This document shows, in pieces, positions 53,374-61,969 of a stretch of 64,000 nt of DNA. The notes beneath the pieces were generated by a model. That model made no database searches. It had not been told where the DNA came from and saw only the letters and a program-made list of their open reading frames with translations. The DNA is from Arthrobacter ramosus (lineage in GTDB: Bacteria > Actinomycetota > Actinomycetes > Actinomycetales > Micrococcaceae): positions 2,728,001 to 2,792,000 of the forward strand of contig NZ_BAAAWN010000001.1 of the NCBI RefSeq assembly GCF_039535095.1, written 5' to 3'. The translations under genes were made by a program, and so were the position numbers. Position 1 is the stretch's first letter; each line of letters begins with the position of its first letter.

Positions 53374-54891
53374 ATGCACACAGCACACCTCACCATCCGG
53401 CCACAGGCCGTCATCGGCACCATCAACCCGCGGATTTACGGCTCCTTCATCGAACACCTCGGACGGGCCGTGTACGACGGCATCTACGAGCCGGGCCACC
53501 CGCTTGCCGACGCAGCAGGCTTCCGCACCGATGTCATCGAGCTCGTCAAAGAGCTCGGCGTCTCCGCCATCCGCTACCCCGGAGGGAACTTCGTCTCCGG
53601 GTTCAAATGGGAGGACAGCGTCGGAGCAGTTGAGGAGCGCCCGTCCCGGCTCGACCTGGCATGGCACTCCACCGAAACCAACCAGATCGGCCTGCACGAG
53701 TTCCAGGACTGGCTGGACCGCGTCGGCAGCGAACTGATGCTCGCGGTCAACCTCGGAACCCGCGGGACCGCCGAAGCACTCGAACTCCTCGAGTACACCA
53801 ACCTCCACGCCGGCACCGCCCTGGCCGAGCAGCGCATCGCCAACGGCCGCACCAAGCCCCTCGACGTGCGCATCTGGTGCCTCGGCAACGAGATGGACGG
53901 ACCCTGGCAACTCGGGCACCGCCCGGCCGAAGACTACGGAAAGCTCGCAGCCCAGACCGCCCGGGCCATGAAGCAGTTCGACCCGGAGCTCGAGCTCGTC
54001 GTCTGCGGCTCCTCAAGCTCGACCATGCCGACCTTCGCCGAGTGGGAGCGCGTGGTGCTCTCCCACTCCTACGACGCGGTCGACTACATCTCCTGCCACG
54101 CCTATTACGAGAACACCGGCGACCTCGGCTCGTTCCTCGCCTCCGGCGTCGACATGGACCGGTTCATCCGCAGCGTCCTCGCCACGGCAGACCAGGTCAA
54201 GGCCGTCCGCGGCAGCAGCAAGACGATCGACATCTCCTTCGACGAGTGGAACATCTGGTACAACACACGGTTCGAGAACATCGACAAGATCCAGGGCGTG
54301 CGCAACTGGCCCAAGGCCCCACGTCTCCTCGAGGACGTCTACACGGTCGCTGACGCAGTCGTGTTCGGCAGCCTCCTGATCACCCTGCTCAAGCACGCCG
54401 ACCGCGTCACCAGCGCCTCCCTCGCGCAGCTGGTGAACGTGATCGCCCCGATCATGACCGAACCCGGCGGGCCCTCCTGGCGGCAGACCACCTTCTTCCC
54501 CTTCGCAGCGACCTCGGCCCACGCCCGCGGCACCGCGCTCGACGTCACTACGGTCACCGACACATACGAAACAGGCCGCTTCGGCGACGTCCCGATCCTG
54601 GACGCCGTCGCCGCCCACGACGAGGCCACCGGACACTACGCCGTCTACGCGGTGAACCGCTCCATGGACGGCCCGACAGAAATAGTGGTGGACCTCTCGG
54701 CGCTGCCCGAGGGAGCGGAGGGACTCACCCCATCCGCACGGGTGCTCAACGACCCCGACCTCGACGCGGCCAACACCCTCCAAGACCCGGAGCGGGTCAC
54801 CCTCCGGAACCTCCCCGTCGTCCGCCACGGCGCCACCCTGCGCATCACCCTCCCCGCGGTCTCCTGGGCGGAGATCCTGCTGGAACGCTGA
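53374..54891 (+). CDS. abfA: GH51 alpha-L-arabinofuranosidase
   Basis: A 505-residue cytosolic arabinofuranosidase, normal length. Family motifs: RIYGSFIEHLGRAVYDGIYE, IRYPGGNFVSGFKWEDSVG, acid/base Glu173 in WCLGNEMDGPWQ and nucleophile Glu291 in DISFDEWNIWY. It removes terminal alpha-L-arabinofuranosyl units from imported arabino-oligosaccharides. It lies 10 bp after the GH1-like gene and ahead of a secreted arabinan-active candidate, defining the locus as arabinan-directed. Confidence 0.93.
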   Translation: MHTAHLTIRPQAVIGTINPRIYGSFIEHLGRAVYDGIYEPGHPLADAAGFRTDVIELVKELGVSAIRYPGGNFVSGFKWEDSVGAVEERPSRLDLAWHSTETNQIGLHEFQDWLDRVGSELMLAVNLGTRGTAEALELLEYTNLHAGTALAEQRIANGRTKPLDVRIWCLGNEMDGPWQLGHRPAEDYGKLAAQTARAMKQFDPELELVVCGSSSSTMPTFAEWERVVLSHSYDAVDYISCHAYYENTGDLGSFLASGVDMDRFIRSVLATADQVKAVRGSSKTIDISFDEWNIWYNTRFENIDKIQGVRNWPKAPRLLEDVYTVADAVVFGSLLITLLKHADRVTSASLAQLVNVIAPIMTEPGGPSWRQTTFFPFAATSAHARGTALDVTTVTDTYETGRFGDVPILDAVAAHDEATGHYAVYAVNRSMDGPTEIVVDLSALPEGAEGLTPSARVLNDPDLDAANTLQDPERVTLRNLPVVRHGATLRITLPAVSWAEILLER

Positions 54892-54964
54892 CGCAGTCAA
54901 CCAGCCGATGTCGCGACGGCCCGCGGCCACCGCCCGCGGGCAACCACCCACAGAGGAGATAAAT

Positions 54965-57094
54965 ATGGATCCATCCGTCACCACCGCTTCGCGCCCGCCG
55001 TCAAAACCCACACGCCTTCGGTTCCGCGCCACAGTCGCGATAGCCGCCACCACGCTCGGCCTGATCGCCTCCCCCATGACGGCGCTCCCCGCGCACGCCG
55101 TCACCACAGGCAACGGCTCCCTCGTCTACTCGCCCGCCGCCGGGACCTCCTTCAACCCGGAAGGAGGCAGACCGGCCGGCACCACCTATGCCAAAAACGT
55201 CGTCCTGAAGCACAGCGGCAGCGCCAACGGCACCCAGCTCGTGACCTTCGACCAGCTCGTCCTGAACAACAGCAACCAGCAGGTCTACCCCATCTACCGC
55301 AGCACCGATAACGGGACCTCCTGGTCGCACATCACAGACGTGGTGCCCAACAACAACTTCCCCCTGCTCAACCGCACCGCGCAGCCGTTCCTGTTCGAAG
55401 TCCCCCAGCAGACCGGGAACCTCCCCGCAGGCACACTCCTTCTCGCCGGCATGATCATGCCCCAGGACCGCTCCAGCACACAGCTGGTCGTGTACAAGAG
55501 CTCCGACCAAGGAAGCACCTGGTCCTACCTGAGCACCATCGACACCGGCGGCCCCGCGGTCTACGACCCCAGCCCCACCTCGACCACCACGGCCGTCTGG
55601 GAGCCTTCGCTCGCCGTCGACGGACAGGGCGGCCTGGTCGCCTACTTCTCCGACGAACGGCAGAAGGCCAGCGGGGTGCTTCAGGCCGTCGCCTACCACC
55701 GCTCTACCGACGGCGGGGCGACATGGGGCCCCGAAGCCAATGTCTCCGCACCCCCGAACCAGTCGGACCGCCCCGGGATGATCACAGTCACCAAACTCCC
55801 GGACGGCCGCTACCTCGCCACCTTCGAAGTGGTGAACCGGCCCTCCCAGACCCAGAACACCGCCCCCGTCTACTACAAAACCTCCTCCGACGGCCTCAAC
55901 TGGTCCCCGACGACGAGCATCGGAACCCAGATCGCCCTGGCCAACGGCCGCGGCGTCGGCTCCTCCCCCAACGTCAAATGGGTCCCGACGGGAGGCCCGA
56001 AAGGCATGGTAGTGGTCGCCGCCAAGTGGGCCCTGAACGCGACGGGCGCAACGGACGGCGGACAGGACTTCTACGTCAACTACAACCTCGGCGACGGGCC
56101 GTGGGAACGCCTTCCCATGGCAGTGACCTACGACAGCACCGACAGCGAGGGAGGCACCTTCAGCGGCTTCGCCCAGAGCATCGACTACTCGGTGGACGGA
56201 CGCACTCTCTACCAGGCGACCAACGTCGAGAACCTGACGACAACGTACAACGACATCAGGGTCGGCTCCATCCCCCTGGACGCTCAGCAGTACGAGGCAG
56301 AGAAGGCTGCACGGACATCGGACACCACGATCGTTAACCACCCCGCCGCCTCCAACGGCGGCAAGGTCGGTAACATCAACAACCCGACCAGTGCCGTCAC
56401 CTTCACGGCCCGGGTACCCAACGCGGGCGACTACACGCTCAACGTCAGGTACGACAACGGCACCGGCGCGACGTCGACCCACAACGTCAGCGTCAACGGT
56501 GGCAGCCCGTCGGTGATCACCTACGCCCCGACCGTCAACTGGGGCCGCTACCAATGGGCGCAGCTGCCCGTCAGCCTTAACGCGGGCGTAAATACGGTCG
56601 CCTTCAACAAGGGGACATCCTACGCGGAGCTGGATGTGCTCCACGTCTACCAACCGAGCACGGCCCTGGACACCCAGTTCCGGGTCGTGAATCAGAACAG
56701 CAGCAAATATCTTGAGATAACTGGAGCCTTGACCACGGACGGGGAAACGGCAGGACAATGGGGCGACACCGGAAACGCCTGCCAGATCTGGAACCTCCAC
56801 GCCGTCCCCCAAGGCATCCAGCTGTTCAACGACAACAGCGGAAAGCTCCTGGAGATCCCCAACGCCCAGACGGCAGATGGAATCCATGCCGACCAGTGGG
56901 GACCAACCGGGAACCTCACACAGGTATGGTCTCCGACGACCTCCAACGGTACCTGGACCTTCACCAACGCCAACAGCGGCAAATTCCTGGAAATAGCCTC
57001 GGCATCCACGGCCGACGGCGCCGCCGCGCAGCAATGGGGACCGACCGGAAACCCCACCCAGCAATGGCGGCTGGTCCGGGAGGGCATCCAATGA
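54965..57094 (+). CDS. Secreted propeller glycosidase (GH93-like exo-arabinanase candidate) with CBM and ricin-type modules
   Basis: A 709-residue secreted protein. Signal peptide with cleavage at AHA-V near residue 45. Residues about 50-440 form a sialidase-like propeller with Asp-box-like repeats (STDNGTSWSHI, SSDQGSTWSYL, STDGGATWGPE, SSDGLNWSP). Residues about 441-565 are a CBM6/35-like module (YEAEKAARTSD; LNVRYDNGTGA). Residues about 566-709 are a ricin-type beta-trefoil with repeated KxLEI...GxxAxQWGxTGNxxQxW units. With GH51 next door, a GH93 exo-1,5-arabinanase is the best guess; a sialidase is less likely because the RIP motif is not evident. GAGGAG precedes ATG 54965. Confidence 0.75.
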   Translation: MDPSVTTASRPPSKPTRLRFRATVAIAATTLGLIASPMTALPAHAVTTGNGSLVYSPAAGTSFNPEGGRPAGTTYAKNVVLKHSGSANGTQLVTFDQLVLNNSNQQVYPIYRSTDNGTSWSHITDVVPNNNFPLLNRTAQPFLFEVPQQTGNLPAGTLLLAGMIMPQDRSSTQLVVYKSSDQGSTWSYLSTIDTGGPAVYDPSPTSTTTAVWEPSLAVDGQGGLVAYFSDERQKASGVLQAVAYHRSTDGGATWGPEANVSAPPNQSDRPGMITVTKLPDGRYLATFEVVNRPSQTQNTAPVYYKTSSDGLNWSPTTSIGTQIALANGRGVGSSPNVKWVPTGGPKGMVVVAAKWALNATGATDGGQDFYVNYNLGDGPWERLPMAVTYDSTDSEGGTFSGFAQSIDYSVDGRTLYQATNVENLTTTYNDIRVGSIPLDAQQYEAEKAARTSDTTIVNHPAASNGGKVGNINNPTSAVTFTARVPNAGDYTLNVRYDNGTGATSTHNVSVNGGSPSVITYAPTVNWGRYQWAQLPVSLNAGVNTVAFNKGTSYAELDVLHVYQPSTALDTQFRVVNQNSSKYLEITGALTTDGETAGQWGDTGNACQIWNLHAVPQGIQLFNDNSGKLLEIPNAQTADGIHADQWGPTGNLTQVWSPTTSNGTWTFTNANSGKFLEIASASTADGAAAQQWGPTGNPTQQWRLVREGIQ

Positions 57095-57100
57095 GCTAAG

Positions 57101-57129
57101 GGGGATGGCGGCCCAACGCCGCCATCCCC
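57101..57129 (+). terminator. Terminator of the arabinan operon
   Basis: GGGGATGGCGG (57101-57111) and CCGCCATCCCC (57119-57129) form a perfect 11-bp stem with a 7-nt loop, 6 bp beyond the stop codon. Confidence 0.75.
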
Positions 57130-57270
57130 TGCTTCACCCAAGCCACCACGCCGGCCCAAGGCTCCGTCGCGTCAACGTGGAACGGACACAGTTCAGGAGA
57201 CACGGCTCGCCCCCAAAGGGCATCTTCGGCACGGACGGTCAGTGAAATCCCACGCCGCTCGCCAAATGGA

Positions 57271-57678
57271 ATGTATTCACCCAAGGAACGCCGTGGCACG
57301 AACTCACGACCACGGTCCGCCGGGTCCAGATCCGATCCGGGGGCCGGCACCCCTTGGTTCTGGAAGCCGAGGACACCGAGGGGAACGCCCGGATCGTCGC
57401 TATGGCCTTCAAGGGCAGCGACCCCGTCGGCCACCACAGCCCGGCGACACCTTCAACTTCGCTCTCCTGGTCGGCGAGACAACACACACCGCCGTCTCCT
57501 CAGAGAAGAGCACCAGCTTGACCCGGACGGCATCATGCCTGCAGGCGGCCCCAAGACCATCTTCGAGGAGGAAATGACCATCGGCGTTGACACCTCCAAG
57601 GTCAACATCGCCGACACCTTCACCCAGAAGTACGCCCAGGCCGACACCCTCTTGGTCCGCCCTTCCGTCTCCTGCTGA
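57271..57678 (+). pseudogene. Degenerate coding remnant, unidentified
   Basis: Protein-like stretches lie in different frames: VRRVQIRSGGRHPLVLEAED near 57310-57370, GDTFNFALLVGETTHTAVSS near 57440-57500, and FEEEMTIGVDTSKVNIADTF ending at a stop at 57676-57678. They look like pieces of one or two frameshifted genes, but I do not recognise a family. The surrounding 57130-57944 shows nothing else. Confidence 0.3.
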
Positions 57679-57944
57679 ACCATCCACGAAATAGGCCACC
57701 CCTACACAGCGGACGGCTGACTTAGTCGAGAAACACACTTTCGAGGTCCTCAATCACATGCAGCAAGGACGTCTCCGGGCTCATTCCCTCACCGTCACGG
57801 CGGGAAGAGCAGCCACCAACGCTACTAAATGAGATGGGTCGCTGCTGTGCCCCAAAGATGTCACAGATAGGCCGGAACCCGCGTAATTCCGGGGATTTTG
57901 GTACCCACCTCCTATAACAACTTTGGTGGCAACAGCCCACAATC

Positions 57945-58427
57945 ATGAAAGTCCCAAACGGATTCACCGGACCGGCAACTGCTATGAAAACCCTCACACC
58001 CGATGAGGGGGTGAACTACTTCGTCAACCCGGACGGGACTCTCGTAGGGGTCCAATACGGGGGCGGTACGTTTCAGGAAAACGGTGCGGGCGTCGGAGGC
58101 TACGTTGTCCAGGACTGGATCAGCTCCACTGAGTATGTAGCGGTCGATTTCAGCCAAAGCGGGATCTACCGGGTCAAGGCGAAGCCTCGCAGCAAGTCCG
58201 ACCTAATGGACTCGCCCACGGAGGGCATAGCCCTGCTCCCGCGGACGGACCGGACCCCCTCCTACACGGTCGTGAGCCCTGACGGTGCCAAGGTTGCATT
58301 CCTCGCGACGGCCCCCGACTCAAGCAACGTCGAGGTGTACACCGTCGAGTCCGCCGGAGGCGGAACACCGAAGAAGGTTCCAGCCAGCGCGGTACCTGAC
58401 AAAGCCAAACTCATCGGCTGGAAATGA
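57945..58427 (+). CDS. Beta-propeller-like protein, probably a C-terminal fragment
   Basis: A 160-residue frame from ATG 57945. The segment YTVVSPDGAKVAFLATAPDS and the following VEVYTVESAGGGTPKKV match TolB/PD40-like propeller blades; earlier strands (EGVNYFVNPDGTLVGVQYGG) fit the same pattern. A whole propeller needs six or seven blades and an export signal, both absent, and upstream in another frame the blade-like NNFGGNSPQ suggests lost sequence. Either a remnant or a short stand-alone protein. Confidence 0.45.
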   Translation: MKVPNGFTGPATAMKTLTPDEGVNYFVNPDGTLVGVQYGGGTFQENGAGVGGYVVQDWISSTEYVAVDFSQSGIYRVKAKPRSKSDLMDSPTEGIALLPRTDRTPSYTVVSPDGAKVAFLATAPDSSNVEVYTVESAGGGTPKKVPASAVPDKAKLIGWK

Positions 58428-58462
58428 CGGACAGCTTCTAGCGGAGCTGCTGTGCCCTTTGG

Positions 58463-59149
58463 TTATGCCAGTCTCCTGCGGAGCAGCTTACGTTTCCTGG
58501 GTTCTTTCTCCTCGACGAGCCGCCAGGCTACCATGTCCAGGGCCCGCAAAGGCGTTACTTCCGGACCGCCGGCCGGTGCGAGTGCGGCGATGTCCGTCCA
58601 GCGCCGCAGACCGTCTTTGAGGTCTTTCTGGATGTGGGGCAGCCAAGCGGTCATGTAATCCGTGTTTGACCGGGCCTTTACGCTGTCCATCCTCTTTTTC
58701 CCGAGCCTGCCGTAGCAGCGCCAGATGTTGTCATCGTAGAGCGGCAGCAGGCCCGGCCGTTTCAGATGCAAGATCTTGGCAAGCTTCACCAGGCGCAGCT
58801 GCGGGGTCTTCCGGCCGTCCAGGACACCGTAGAGCTCCGCGATGGCCGACAGGGTCTCCGGACCGGCCTGATCCAAAGTGCCGGTCAAGTGTTTGTTACG
58901 CAGGAGCGGGTCGATGTGCTCCAGGATCTTCAGGAATGTGTACTGGGTCTTGAGCGGGTTCTGTCCGGCGTTCAAGAGCCCGGCGGCCAAGGCATCCTGA
59001 GAACCGACGGAATTCCGGTCGCCATTGCCCGGGTAGCTGTCGTATGCAGGGTAGGACCACTGGCCGGGCTGGTTCATGTACTCCCAGGCGAGCTCTTTGG
59101 CGTGCTGGACGCTGACATCCAGGCCGCCCACGATAAGAGTCTCCGTCAT
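58463..59149 (-). CDS. DUF6308-family protein
   Basis: A 228-residue protein that I associate with DUF6308, found mostly in actinobacteria. It is largely helical (VQHAKELAWEYMNQPGQWSY; LLRNKHLTGTLDQAGPETLS; RLVKLAKILHLKRPGLLPLY-DD), ending with a basic tail KEPRKRKLLRRRLA. The LKRPGLLPLYDDNIW segment is the most characteristic part. No signal peptide. ATG 59149 is chosen because the upstream open frame looks non-coding. Function unknown. Confidence 0.65.
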   Translation of the reverse strand: MTETLIVGGLDVSVQHAKELAWEYMNQPGQWSYPAYDSYPGNGDRNSVGSQDALAAGLLNAGQNPLKTQYTFLKILEHIDPLLRNKHLTGTLDQAGPETLSAIAELYGVLDGRKTPQLRLVKLAKILHLKRPGLLPLYDDNIWRCYGRLGKKRMDSVKARSNTDYMTAWLPHIQKDLKDGLRRWTDIAALAPAGGPEVTPLRALDMVAWRLVEEKEPRKRKLLRRRLA

Positions 59150-59375
59150 GCGCCTGAGCCTACAGCCGCACACATCAGGGCATGAGCACGTTCGCTGAGG
59201 TGACGGCCTGTTCGTCCGCCGGCACCCGCAAAGGACTGATCCGGCGATCGACGGCGGCCGCTTCGGAAAGCATTCCCAGGGCGGCCCTTTCATGCCAAGA
59301 GACTCTCGAAATGACCTCCTGCGATGACTCTGTTCATCGCTTCGGGCGGTTCGAGTCGGCCTGAGCTGCCGCCTG

Positions 59376-59649
59376 CCGACCGAAACCACCCTCGGGTCGG
59401 CTTGTTTTTTGGTCTTGGATCGCAGTGTTGGCAGGGTTTTTGTGGTTTCTACCGACCAAACCGACCTTTTTGGGGATGGGCGGGCTTATATAGGGAAGAG
59501 GTATGTATTGGTTATATATATGAGGGTCCCCTATAGAGAGAGTTAAAAGGTCGGTTAAGTCGGTTTTATATAGGGGCCCTGCTTCCCAGTGCTGGCACGA
59601 TTTTTGCTGACCGACCCAGTGATCGGTTTCGGGTCGGTTAGGGTCGGTC
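59376..59649. repeat. GGTCGG/CCGACC repeat array flanking an AT-rich island
   Basis: CCGACC at 59376, 59452, 59461 and 59611 and GGTCGG at 59395, 59549, 59634 and 59643 (with AGTCGG at 59559). A longer imperfect direct repeat, CAGTG-TGGCA-G-TTTTTG-TG, begins at 59423 and again at 59587. The AT-rich block with TATATAGGG at its two ends lies between. The layout resembles an iteron origin or a recombinase-binding region. Confidence 0.6.
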
Positions 59650-59705
59650 CTACGTTTTGCCCGTGATTGGCGCCAGATCCGGGGTGCTGCCGCACACAGA
59701 CAGGT

Positions 59706-60029
59706 ATGACCAACCAGAACCGAACGCAGGCCGGCGTCCCGGCCAGCGGAGAATTCGCAGCCACCGAACACAACAACGACAGCGTCCCCGCCCTCCTCGT
59801 TCCGGGAGCGCCGTTCCGACTGTCGACGACCGCGCCGTCCGGTACAAGCGATTCGCCGCGAACCGGGCGGGGCTTGCCGTCGCGGATGTTGTCGTCGATG
59901 TCCTGGTCACTATCAAGGACATGAGCAGATCCGGAGAACCATGCTTGCTGCGACGCGCACCTTGCCTCCTCGACCAGAATCGCCGAGGCTTTCATCCCGG
60001 GCCGCCCCGCGGAACCCCGCCTATAACCT
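59706..60029 (+). pseudogene. Frameshifted small gene of plasmid-style hypothetical protein
   Basis: ATG 59706 opens MTNQNRTQAGVPASGEFAAT, an N-terminus I know from many small hypothetical proteins on actinobacterial plasmids and islands. After about 30 residues the coding sense moves to the neighbouring frame (AVRYKRFAANRAGLAVADVV, VDVLVTIKDMSRSGE), so a frameshift lies near 59800. Confidence 0.45.
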
Positions 60030-60068
60030 AAAGCGGCATTTTCCGGATAAGGTTATTTGACATATAAT
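60023..60068 (+). promoter_or_regulatory. Promoter and operator of the HTH/nucleotidyltransferase pair
   Basis: A -10 element TATAAT at 60063-60068, with ATAACCT (60023-60029) and AGGTTAT (60050-60056) as an inverted repeat covering the -35 zone. This arrangement fits autorepression by the HTH protein. AGAAAGG at 60085-60091 is the ribosome-binding site. Confidence 0.55.
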
Positions 60069-60100
60069 CCCCGTTAGGTCTAGCAGAAAGGTTTCCGACA

Positions 60101-61084
60101 ATGGAACAGCAAACTATCTTGTCGCAGGCCATGCTACTGCTGCAACAGGCGGAGGTCCGCATTTCCGGAGGCAACCTCGAAGCGCTCTCTTTGACGCTGC
60201 CGGACCGCAGCACCCGGGAAGTGAAAGTGCAGGTCGCCGACACTCCTCCGACGCCCAGCAAGCTCGATGCCATCCTCAAACGCAAAGTCCGAACCCTCAT
60301 CGTGACATCTCACCCGACCCCTGCCCTCTCCCAGGCCGCCTCCCAGGACAAAGTCGACCTCATCACCGTGGACCCGGCGTCGGTCACGATCGGAGGCGTG
60401 CAGCGCCTGCAATCGAGCAAGGAAACTGACTCTCCCACTGAGAAGACCCGCGGGCGCGCCCCGTGGGGTCGTTGGGCCATCCTGCGCGCGCTCGCCCTCG
60501 CAGACGGCCCCTGGACACAGCAGGAGCTTGCGGGCGCCGTCGGCATCAGCCAGCCGGCCGTGAACAAGCACCTGAAGCTCCTCACCCCATTTGTCGAGCA
60601 TGATCAGTCGGGCTGGAAGGCCCACGACGTTTCCGCGATCGTGTCCTGGCTGACCCAGAACTACCCAGGTCCGCGCGGAGTGTCTTCATACTGGTACAGC
60701 CTGAAGTCCCCTACGGAACAGGCGGAGAAGGCAGCGGCATTCGCCAAGGAGATAGGCGCCTCGCCGCTGATCTCCGGTGACGCCGCAGCGGACATCTATG
60801 CACCCTGGCGGCTTCCAGACAGCGTCCTCGTGTACCTGCGCGAAGCTGTTGACTTCACCGACGCAGGCTTCAGCCCGGCCAGCAAAGAAGAGGCCACTCT
60901 GATCACCACGGTCCCTGAGGACCCGACCCTGTGGGCAACCGCACTGCTGGTCCACGTGTCCGCCAGCATCCCCCTTGCTGACCCGCTCGTGACCCTCCAA
61001 GATGTCTTGGCCGACGACGCCGTCGACAGCGACGAGGCCGCTGAGCACCTACGTGAAGCCATCCTCGCCGGGACCGCCCGATGA
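60101..61084 (+). CDS. HTH protein, antitoxin-like partner of a nucleotidyltransferase
   Basis: A 327-residue protein. Residues about 120-165 form a winged helix-turn-helix (WAILRALALADGPWTQQELA, GAVGISQPAVNKHLKLLTPF). The N-terminal 100 residues form an alpha/beta domain (REVKVQVADTPPTPSKLDAI; VRTLIVTSHPTPALSQAAS) and the C-terminal half is an unassigned alpha/beta region. In layout it resembles AbiEi-type antitoxins, which combine a winged helix with a neutralising domain, but the HTH is central and not N-terminal. ATGA overlap with the next gene indicates one functional unit. ATG 60101. Confidence 0.7.
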   Translation: MEQQTILSQAMLLLQQAEVRISGGNLEALSLTLPDRSTREVKVQVADTPPTPSKLDAILKRKVRTLIVTSHPTPALSQAASQDKVDLITVDPASVTIGGVQRLQSSKETDSPTEKTRGRAPWGRWAILRALALADGPWTQQELAGAVGISQPAVNKHLKLLTPFVEHDQSGWKAHDVSAIVSWLTQNYPGPRGVSSYWYSLKSPTEQAEKAAAFAKEIGASPLISGDAAADIYAPWRLPDSVLVYLREAVDFTDAGFSPASKEEATLITTVPEDPTLWATALLVHVSASIPLADPLVTLQDVLADDAVDSDEAAEHLREAILAGTAR

Positions 61085-61881
61085 CAGCCATTAACGTCAT
61101 CTCAATGTCCAACGCCGCAGACCTGGGGTACCGCGCACTGGCCGATGTCGCCGCGGCGTCTGAAGGTATCCCGCTCGCGGACTACCGGATCGTCGGCGGC
61201 CACATGGTCCAGATGCTCATGCACGTTTACCCCACCCCCGCGGCAACGGAACGAAGCACGGCCGATGCGGATGCTGGAATCAGAGAGGCCGTGGCAGCTG
61301 GGCAAAACCTGCACCACCAGCTCCTGGCACGCGGGTATGAGGCCGTGAAGGGCAACCATTACATCCGCACCGACGAAAAAGGCGCCAAGATCGAGGTAGA
61401 TTTGCTGATTCCGCACACCGGCGTCGGCAGACCGATGACACGCCCCACCGAAGTCAACGGCCGCGGATTCGATGCAATTCCAGGCCTCGGGTTTGCCTTG
61501 AATGCCACGCCGCTGCTGATCGACGTGAAAGTACTGCTCCTTGGAGGTAAGGAAGACCTTGCCTTCGCGATCCCAGTGCCAGACGTCGAGGCAGCCCTGA
61601 TCCTCAAGGCTTTTGCGTGGAAATCTCGCACCTCAGATAAGGACCTCGCTGACATCTCTTCCCTGATGGAAATCGTCCAGATGCACAGGGATTCCCTGGC
61701 GAGCTGGGGATTCGGGGACGCACGTCTGGCTGCCATGGGGCAGCGGCAGGACGCGGCCAGGGTGCTACACCAGCTAATTCAATTGGCCGACCGCGGCCGC
61801 ATAAAGCCTTTGAGGGGCCTCGCGTCCCCGGCCAGGTTCGCGGCCCTGCTGCGCGAGCATATCCCGGCGCCGACCCGGTAA
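61081..61881 (+). CDS. AbiEii-like nucleotidyltransferase (toxin candidate)
   Basis: A 266-residue predicted nucleotidyltransferase. Motif I is DYRIVGGHMVQMLMH with GG39-40 followed by TADADAG at 60-66, matching the G-G...(T)-D-x-D of AbiEii-type enzymes; a third acid lies in KIEVDLLI (Asp107). A later Lys/Asp motif, LILKAFAWKSRTSDKDLADI (173-192), matches the K-x-x-A-x-x-x-R-x-x-x-KD-x-x-D element of the AbiEii family. Known relatives transfer nucleotides to tRNA or other targets and arrest growth until antitoxin is restored; that is inferred here. Co-translated with the HTH gene. Confidence 0.7.
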   Translation: MTAINVISMSNAADLGYRALADVAAASEGIPLADYRIVGGHMVQMLMHVYPTPAATERSTADADAGIREAVAAGQNLHHQLLARGYEAVKGNHYIRTDEKGAKIEVDLLIPHTGVGRPMTRPTEVNGRGFDAIPGLGFALNATPLLIDVKVLLLGGKEDLAFAIPVPDVEAALILKAFAWKSRTSDKDLADISSLMEIVQMHRDSLASWGFGDARLAAMGQRQDAARVLHQLIQLADRGRIKPLRGLASPARFAALLREHIPAPTR

Positions 61882-61969
61882 CTTGCCCTGAGCCAGATTC
61901 CGTGAAGACGAGGTTGTGGCCGGTCTACGCATGGTCCCCGGTGAATAAGCCAGATGCCGAGGAGGCTAC

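Larger units (their letters stand above)
59150..60100. other. Repeat-rich, AT-rich region with one frameshifted small gene
   Basis: About 950 bp without an intact gene. It holds the GGTCGG/CCGACC repeat array, an AT-rich island (59488-59577, many TATA steps) that stands out in this GC-rich DNA, a small pseudogene, and the promoter of the HTH/nucleotidyltransferase pair. Confidence 0.6.

Noticed and set aside
55001-57091. A 696-codon open frame on the minus strand
   Set aside because: It lies wholly antisense to the secreted propeller enzyme, has no domain or hydrophobic pattern, and its composition (Val, Gly, Arg, Asp) is that of a GC-rich shadow frame.
60056-60061. TTGACA just before the TATAAT of the HTH/nucleotidyltransferase promoter
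   Set aside because: Only 1 bp separates it from TATAAT, so it cannot be the -35 of that promoter.
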